Of a DNA stretch of 15,905 nucleotides, positions 11,241 through 15,905 are shown in pieces. Every line of letters starts with the position of its first letter. Position 1 is the first letter of the stretch. The translations under genes and the position numbers were made by a program. Source of the stretch: Ruminococcaceae bacterium UBA3751 (GTDB lineage: Bacteria; Bacillota; Clostridia; Oscillospirales; Acutalibacteraceae); the NCBI GenBank assembly GCA_002371215.1, contig DFGL01000081.1, positions 1 through 15,905 of the forward strand. The letters run 5' to 3'. The notes under the pieces were generated by a model, which saw only the letters and a program-made list of their open reading frames with translations, was not told the DNA's origin and searched no databases.

Positions 11241-12695
11241 ATGGAAGACATTACGAAGGTAAAACATTTAAAATTTAAAGAAATTTTAGCCTATTCGCTC
11301 GGTCTTTTCGGATTTCAGGCAATAGTAGGACTTTTAAACTCCTACCAGGCTGAATTTGACGGCTCAATCCTCGGAGTAGATATCGGCGTTGTCGGAATTC
11401 TTATCCTTGTTGCAAAAATTGTTTCTGCCGTTGCGGACCCGATTGTCGGCGGTATGGTTGACCGTTCCAAGAGCAAGCTCGGAAAATTCAAGGGGATGAT
11501 TGCTTATTCAATCCTTCCGCTTCTTATTTTCACAGCTGTTGTTTTCATTAACGTTCCGTTTAAAGAAAATACAATGCTGACTTACGTATGGATATTCGTT
11601 ACGTATCTTATCTGGTCAATCGCTATGACTATGGGCGACGTACCCTCGCAGGGTATCGCTGCCGCTCTCACCCCGAACCCGACGGAGAGAACAAACGTTG
11701 TTTCAATTTCAAATACCGCTAAACAGATAGGCTTTTCCGCCTGCGTTGTAATCGTTCCCATCGTTTGTCTTATCGTGCCGAACGGCTCAAAGGTATTCGT
11801 TAAAAAGGGCGAGGTTGACTCCCCGATGATTGCAGGCGAGTATTTCTGGGTTGCTGTTTTAACCGCAGTCCTCGGCTGCGCGCTGTTCGCTCTTATTCCG
11901 CTTATCAATAAGGAAAGAGTTGTTACAGAGGCCAACGAAAAGATTACAACAAAGGATATGCTTGCGGCGCTTAAAAACAATAAACCGCTTATGCTCGTTA
12001 TCGTTTCCTACTTCCTCGGCTTCGGCCGTCAGATGGCAATGGGCATTCAGGTTCAGGCTGCAAACGTTCTTTTAGGCTCTCAGAACCTTGTTGCCGTTTT
12101 GGGTATTGTAACCGCTATCGGCTCTATGATCAGTATGGCGCTCTGCCCGATGCTAATTAAAAAACTCAACGAAAAGAAGGCATATATCCTTCTTTCCGTT
12201 TACGGCTTTGCGGCTTCAATATTCTCATTTATTATCGGCCATTTCTGGTTCAGAAGCCCCGATAATACACTTCTTACAATTCTCTTCTACGCGTCGCTGT
12301 TCCTTATCGGCTTACAGTTCGGTGCCGTAACCCTTATGCCTATGATTATGACAGCGGACTGCGTTGATTATTATGAGTACGAAACCGGTAAGAGAATGGA
12401 GGGTGCCGCTTATTCAATCCTTACCCTTACTATCAAGGTTTGCCTTGCGCTCGGAACGGCTCTCGGCCTTGTATTCGTTGGCATTTCGGGTTATTCCGAT
12501 ACCCTTAAGGCTATTGACGCAGGCTCGGCAACGGGCTTTGATACAAAGACAAAGGATATTATTTTCTTTGCATATACAGCCCTTCCGGGCATACTCGCAC
12601 TGCTTTCAACAATTCCTATGTTCAAGTACGATATAGTAGGCGAGAAGAAGGAGCTTATCTCCAAAACTCTCGGCGAAAAGAGAACTCAGGAATAA
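11241..12695 (+). CDS. GPH/MelB-type MFS transporter, paralogue 2
   Basis: A 484-residue, about 12-span membrane transporter of the same family as the one at 4775-6313. The loop 2-3 motif is VDRSKSKLGKFK (73-84). The C-terminal signature MTADCVDYYEYETGKRMEG (370-388) replaces ADCIDEMEYKTGKRQEG of the other copy. The two also share an L/SPNPxER segment (TPNPTER here, SPNPKER there), showing common descent. This one lacks the long alanine-rich N-tail and acidic C-tail. It is second in the operon after the SDR, with AAGGGAG before the ATG, and lies under the probable TetR control region. It likely moves the substrate or product of the SDR; the direction and solute cannot be read. Confidence 0.9.
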   Translation: MEDITKVKHLKFKEILAYSLGLFGFQAIVGLLNSYQAEFDGSILGVDIGVVGILILVAKIVSAVADPIVGGMVDRSKSKLGKFKGMIAYSILPLLIFTAVVFINVPFKENTMLTYVWIFVTYLIWSIAMTMGDVPSQGIAAALTPNPTERTNVVSISNTAKQIGFSACVVIVPIVCLIVPNGSKVFVKKGEVDSPMIAGEYFWVAVLTAVLGCALFALIPLINKERVVTEANEKITTKDMLAALKNNKPLMLVIVSYFLGFGRQMAMGIQVQAANVLLGSQNLVAVLGIVTAIGSMISMALCPMLIKKLNEKKAYILLSVYGFAASIFSFIIGHFWFRSPDNTLLTILFYASLFLIGLQFGAVTLMPMIMTADCVDYYEYETGKRMEGAAYSILTLTIKVCLALGTALGLVFVGISGYSDTLKAIDAGSATGFDTKTKDIIFFAYTALPGILALLSTIPMFKYDIVGEKKELISKTLGEKRTQE

Positions 12696-12713
12696 TATTT
12701 AAAATACAATTTG

Positions 12714-12746
12714 TTGCAGGGGACGGGCGTTCCCTGCAATTGTTTT
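12714..12746 (+). terminator. Hairpin after the SDR/GPH operon; also GTAGGG-like repeat
   Basis: TTGCAGGGGA (12714-12723) pairs with TTCCCTGCAA (12730-12739), one G-T pair, loop CGGGCG, followed by TTGTTTT. It can act as a weak terminator. Its GCAGGGG edge and G+C-rich core resemble the GTAGGG hairpins elsewhere in the window. Confidence 0.55.
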
Positions 12747-12764
12747 AATAAAGGAAGAGAAAAA

Positions 12765-14246
12765 ATGAAAAAAGTATTTTCGCTGATTATCAGCATAATA
12801 ATGATTTGTTCCTGCCTTCCGCTTACCGCTTATGCCGAAGACGCGCCGGTTTTAAGGGCTGTTGATATATATTCCTCAAACGCTGATTTAAGCTGGAGCT
12901 ACAGCGGAGAATACAGCGGAAGCATTGTTGAAAAAAGCACCGATAAGCAGAGCTGGGAGAGCGTTGAAGATACTATGTGGGACGAGGCGTACGTTTCTCT
13001 CACTGAGAAAAAGGCAAGCTATTTCCGCGTTCGCTGCTATACGGACGACGGAGAAAACAGAATCTATTCCGCGTATTCAAACGTTTTAGAACTCTATCCC
13101 TCGCTTGACGACGTGCTTGACAGTTCGGACGCTTACGTTGAAGCATATGAAAAGTACAGCGCCGCCGAGTGGTCAATTTATAAAGAGAATAAAAGCAGTA
13201 TTGACGGCTTTCTTATCTATAAATCCGTAAACGGGGGAGAGTTTAATTATGCGGGGAGCGTTTCCGTTTCAAAGCCCGCCTCAAAGAGCGATTATCTGCT
13301 GAGGTATAAGTTTAAAGAGAAGGCTCCTTCAAAGTACGGCTATCTTATTAAGTATCTTGTTTGCCCGTATTTTTCTTATAATAATAAAAACTATTATACC
13401 TATGATACGAGCAAGGCTCAGAAGGACAGCTATATTGATTACGATAACTTTGCAACGGTAAAAACGGGAAAGAAAAAAATAAAGATTAAAATTAAGGCGC
13501 TCGGAGGGGCTCCCGAATATAAGATTGAATATCAGAGATACAATCTTAAAAGCGATAAATATTCCAAAGCGAAAACCGTAAAAACAAAGAGTACCTCGTA
13601 TTCAATTAAAAATAACGCCGCAAAGTACGGCTGTATATTTGAAATTACGCCGTACTGGAAGGGCGAGGAGGGACGCTCCGTCTATCTTGACAGCCATTAC
13701 GGTATGGCGCTTATGGAGGGCGCTGCAAAAAGCAAGGGCAAAAAGATTAAAATAATAAGCACGAGACAGAAAAAAACAAAAACAGTAAAAAGCTTTAAGC
13801 TCAGCGCTAAGGATAAGAAAATCATAAAGAGATTTTTCAAAAAGCACTTTAAAAAGAAAAATGCCACCCGTGCTGAAAAAGCCCTGTTTGCGCTTGAATG
13901 GATTAATAAAAAGGTTAAATATGATTACGACTATAAGTACGGTAATCTAAGCTATGCGGACGCTATATTCAATAAAAGATACGGTCAGTGCCTTCAGTAT
14001 AACGGCGCGTTTGCCGAGGTGCTGAATTATCTCGGCTACGAATCAAGAATTATTGAGGGTTACCGTATTAACGGCAGAACGGGCAAGCCTACCGTAAACC
14101 ACTATTGGTGCGAGGTTAAAATCCACGGCAGGTGGTACCTCTGTGAAACGGGTAATTACGGCAAAAACGGAGACTGGAAGTATTTCTGCTCACGCTATGA
14201 AAACAGCAGCGGCTATACCAAAAACGGCAAACCCGCTAAGGATTAA
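12765..14246 (+). CDS. Secreted protein with fibronectin-like region and transglutaminase-like domain
   Basis: The 493-residue product has a signal peptide (1-24, ending TAYA before EDAP). A beta-sandwich, fibronectin type III-like region lies at about 26-112, further lysine/tyrosine-rich beta segments at about 113-310, a very basic linker (322-365), and a C-terminal transglutaminase-like domain (about 368-480). The predicted active site is C409 (YGQCLQYN), H446 (VNHYWCEV) and, at the usual distance of 15 residues, E461 in WYLCETGNYG where aspartate is normal. Bacterial members are mostly proteases or amide-bond hydrolases acting at the cell wall. ATG 12765 is chosen over the TTG at 12711 because AAAGGAAG (12750-12757) and the signal peptide fit it. 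It follows the GPH gene by 69 bases across a hairpin, so it may or may not share that transcript. Confidence 0.82.
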   Translation: MKKVFSLIISIIMICSCLPLTAYAEDAPVLRAVDIYSSNADLSWSYSGEYSGSIVEKSTDKQSWESVEDTMWDEAYVSLTEKKASYFRVRCYTDDGENRIYSAYSNVLELYPSLDDVLDSSDAYVEAYEKYSAAEWSIYKENKSSIDGFLIYKSVNGGEFNYAGSVSVSKPASKSDYLLRYKFKEKAPSKYGYLIKYLVCPYFSYNNKNYYTYDTSKAQKDSYIDYDNFATVKTGKKKIKIKIKALGGAPEYKIEYQRYNLKSDKYSKAKTVKTKSTSYSIKNNAAKYGCIFEITPYWKGEEGRSVYLDSHYGMALMEGAAKSKGKKIKIISTRQKKTKTVKSFKLSAKDKKIIKRFFKKHFKKKNATRAEKALFALEWINKKVKYDYDYKYGNLSYADAIFNKRYGQCLQYNGAFAEVLNYLGYESRIIEGYRINGRTGKPTVNHYWCEVKIHGRWYLCETGNYGKNGDWKYFCSRYENSSGYTKNGKPAKD

Positions 14247-14253
14247 AAAACAA

Positions 14254-14278
14254 AACGGCAGTTCACTGAACTGCCGTT
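14254..14278. terminator. Bidirectional terminator between convergent genes
   Basis: AACGGCAGTTC (14254-14264) pairs perfectly with GAACTGCCGTT (14268-14278) around ACT. It is T-rich on the right for the + strand, and TTTTGTTTTTT follows on the minus strand. It serves the transglutaminase-like gene and the DUF975 gene. Confidence 0.85.
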
Positions 14279-14287
14279 AATATTTTA

Positions 14288-15355
14288 TTATTGCTGATTG
14301 TCTTCTGTATTGTCAGAGGAAAAATACTGCTGCACGTCAGCGGGAGGAGTGTAAAAGCTTTCCTGCGGCGCTTCGTCTTCTGCAACATTATCAACGTTTT
14401 CAACAACAGGAGCTTCCTGAACAGGTGCTTCAATCGGCTGTTCAACCGGCTGAGCAACAGGCGCAACGGGTGCAACGGGAGGCTGATACTGCTCCTGCGG
14501 CGGCTGATACTGCGGCTGAACGGGTGCCTGATACGGCTGTCCCATCGGCTGCTGAACGGGTGCCTGATACGGCTGCTGAGCGTTGCCGAAGTTGTTGTTA
14601 TAAGCCTGAGCGGCTTTCTGGCTTGCGCTTAAGAAATCCGTTTCGTTAAGCTCGCCCGTCTGTAAACCTCTTGCCTTGAAGTTTTCATAATACAGCGCCT
14701 GAGCGGTTGCAATGTAGGGATAAACGTAAATGCCTGCGATAAAAAATGTAAAGCCTACAAGCATATACCAAAGGATAAAACTTAAATCAAAAACGAAAAG
14801 CTCGCCCTTGTGGCCGTTGGTCATTTTCTTAGAAAGCTCAATAGTTTCCTTCCATGTCATCTCGGGATTGTCCGCCATAATAAAATCAACGAAGTAAGTT
14901 TTATAATGATAAACGATACCCGGGATGATGAAAAGAATACACCAGAGACCTGTAAAAATGGCAACTAAAAGCTTAAGTAAAAACTTCTGAACATAGTTTT
15001 TATCAAAGGTGTTTTTGAATACGTAGGTGAATTCACCGCCAAGGTCAAACTGCGTTCCTCGTATAAACTGAAGAAACATTCCTGCAAGCGCAACTGCAAG
15101 CGGCCAAAAAACAAAGGTAAGTATTCCGCCAAAGCTGAAGCCGCCCGAATATTCGTAATTTCTTACGTTGCCTGAAAAATTTGTTAATGTGTCAGGGTTT
15201 TGAATGTAATACGGAATTTCTTTTACATAGGAAAATATCCCCGAAATGCCACCTGTAAGAAAGCCTACAACAAAGATTATTAAGAAAAGAATAAATACCT
15301 TTCCTTTAATAAGCTGCCTTGCCTGCTGTTTAATTAATGCTCTGTTAAGCTCCAT
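14288..15355 (-). CDS. DUF975 family membrane protein with Pro/Gln-rich tail
   Basis: A 355-residue membrane protein of the DUF975 family, whose function is not known. After the N-terminal ARQLIKGK segment come about five or six hydrophobic spans (about 20-45, 76-98, 126-150, 188-206, 206-225). The family hallmark lies around 140-192: FIIPGIVYHYK...MADNPEMTWKETIELSKKM...GHKGELF. The last 110 residues (about 243-355) are a cytoplasmic-looking, disordered tail rich in Pro, Gln, Val and Ala with repeated YQAPVQ and QYQPP units, ending acidic. A 21-bp exact repeat at 14519-14539 and 14555-14575 lies in it. AAAGGAG precedes the ATG. It starts 18 bases after the glycyl-tRNA synthetase stop, so it is probably co-transcribed with it. 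Confidence 0.9.
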   Translation of the reverse strand: MELNRALIKQQARQLIKGKVFILFLIIFVVGFLTGGISGIFSYVKEIPYYIQNPDTLTNFSGNVRNYEYSGGFSFGGILTFVFWPLAVALAGMFLQFIRGTQFDLGGEFTYVFKNTFDKNYVQKFLLKLLVAIFTGLWCILFIIPGIVYHYKTYFVDFIMADNPEMTWKETIELSKKMTNGHKGELFVFDLSFILWYMLVGFTFFIAGIYVYPYIATAQALYYENFKARGLQTGELNETDFLSASQKAAQAYNNNFGNAQQPYQAPVQQPMGQPYQAPVQPQYQPPQEQYQPPVAPVAPVAQPVEQPIEAPVQEAPVVENVDNVAEDEAPQESFYTPPADVQQYFSSDNTEDNQQ

Positions 15356-15373
15356 AAGCTTCTCCTTTCAAAA

Positions 15374-15905
15374 CTAAAATTCAAGTTTTTCAGCAATGAA
15401 GCCTTCAAGCTCAGCTATAGGAAGCCTTACCTGCTCCATTGTGTCTCTGTCGCGTACCGTAACGCAGTTATCCTCAAGGCTGTCAAAGTCAAAGGTAATG
15501 CAGTACGGCGTACCTATTTCGTCCTGACGGCGGTAACGCTTGCCGATTGAGCCCGCGTCATCGTAGTCAACGTTAAACTTCTTTGAAAGCTGCTCAAACA
15601 CCTTTTCGGCGTGTTCGCCGAGCTTCTTTGAAAGCGGAAGAACCGCCGCCTTAAACGGAGCGAGAGCAGGGTGGAAGTGCATAACAACTCTCGTGTCGTT
15701 CTTCTCCTCGTCAAGCACCTCCTCATCGTAAGCCTCGCAGAGAACGGCAAGGAAAAGTCTTTCAACGCCGAGGGAGGGCTCTATTACATAAGGAATGTAC
15801 TTTTTACCTGAGGTCTGGTCAAAATATTCAAGGTTTTTGCCTGAAACGTTTATGTGCTGAGTGAGGTCGTAATCCGTTCTGTCAGCAATGCCCCAAAGCT
15901 CGCCC
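15374..15905 (-). CDS. glyS: Glycyl-tRNA synthetase, C-terminal part (cut by window edge)
   Basis: This enzyme charges tRNA-Gly with glycine. The 176 residues present are the C-terminal portion of the single-chain, homodimeric class II type. ELWGIADRTDYDLTQH opens the fragment. Class II motif 3 is seen as IEPSLGVERLFLA, with its ATP-binding arginine. The anticodon-binding domain follows, with HPALAPFKAAVLPL and GSIGKRYRRQDEIGTPYC. The reading frame is open from base 15904, so the internal ATG at 15718 is not a start. The gene continues beyond the right edge. It leads into the DUF975 gene 18 bases later. The symbol follows common usage; some annotations call this type glyQS. Confidence 0.95.
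   Translation of the reverse strand, partial: GELWGIADRTDYDLTQHINVSGKNLEYFDQTSGKKYIPYVIEPSLGVERLFLAVLCEAYDEEVLDEEKNDTRVVMHFHPALAPFKAAVLPLSKKLGEHAEKVFEQLSKKFNVDYDDAGSIGKRYRRQDEIGTPYCITFDFDSLEDNCVTVRDRDTMEQVRLPIAELEGFIAEKLEF

Noticed and set aside
12711..12764. N-terminal extension of the transglutaminase-like protein
   Set aside because: The stretch is a hairpin repeat/terminator, and the signal peptide and ribosome binding site fit ATG 12765.
14249..14649. Plus-strand Arg/Leu- and Ala/Glu-rich frames opposite the DUF975 tail
   Set aside because: They arise from the repetitive Pro/Gln codons on the other strand and have no start signals.
15374..15718. A separate 114-residue protein with an anticodon-binding domain
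   Set aside because: The frame stays open to the window edge and encodes the glycyl-tRNA synthetase motif 3 upstream, so it is one truncated gene.

Overview
The window looks like a chromosomal stretch from an anaerobic, gut-type member of the Clostridia, probably Oscillospiraceae/Ruminococcaceae or a close relative. This rests on A+T-rich gaps with extended -10 promoters (TGnTATAAT), strong AAGGAGG-type ribosome binding sites, a homodimeric-type glycyl-tRNA synthetase, a DUF975 membrane protein, a C_GCAxxG_C_C redox protein, an InlB-like repeat protein, GPH-type transporters and many small intergenic hairpin repeats. The genus call is inference. No rRNA, tRNA, CRISPR array, phage gene or conventional transposase was seen.

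Layout, left to right. Positions 1-118 hold small hairpins and a terminator of an upstream gene. A lone 125-residue unknown protein follows (213-590). A leftward pair (800-2004) encodes a zinc-ribbon/membrane/InlB-repeat surface protein and a C_GCAxxG_C_C protein. A rightward secreted lipoprotein (2220-3227) is divergent from that pair. Family 4 uracil-DNA glycosylase (3333-3896, leftward) and a PduL-type phosphotransacylase (4006-4584, rightward) diverge from overlapping promoters and are bracketed by inverted AATTAAGAATT repeats. A GPH/MFS transporter and a membrane-anchored unknown protein (4775-7414) form an operon. Positions 7500-8000 hold a DUF559 nuclease-like gene between hairpin-bearing inverted repeats. 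Next come a secreted LCAT-like lipase (8042-9529, leftward) and a TetR regulator (9629-10159, leftward). The TetR gene is divergent from a short-chain dehydrogenase plus second GPH transporter operon (10377-12695). A secreted transglutaminase-like protein (12765-14246) ends at a bidirectional terminator facing a leftward glycyl-tRNA synthetase/DUF975 operon (14288 to the right edge).

How the genes work together. The clearest regulatory module is TetR / SDR / GPH transporter: a regulator divergent from an oxidoreductase and a transporter, with a perfect 17-bp palindrome between them. This suggests ligand-induced uptake (or export) and oxidation/reduction of a small molecule. Four other products are secreted or surface-exposed (lipoprotein, InlB-repeat protein, lipase, transglutaminase-like protein).

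The best candidate for something not well described is the 501-bp unit at 7500-8000. Two inverted repeats with matching hairpin architecture but compensated stem sequences enclose a DUF559 PD-(D/E)XK-like gene, and the inner edge of one repeat supplies that gene's ribosome binding site. A second candidate is a family of GTAGGG...CCG hairpins with constant edges and variable stems at four places in the window.
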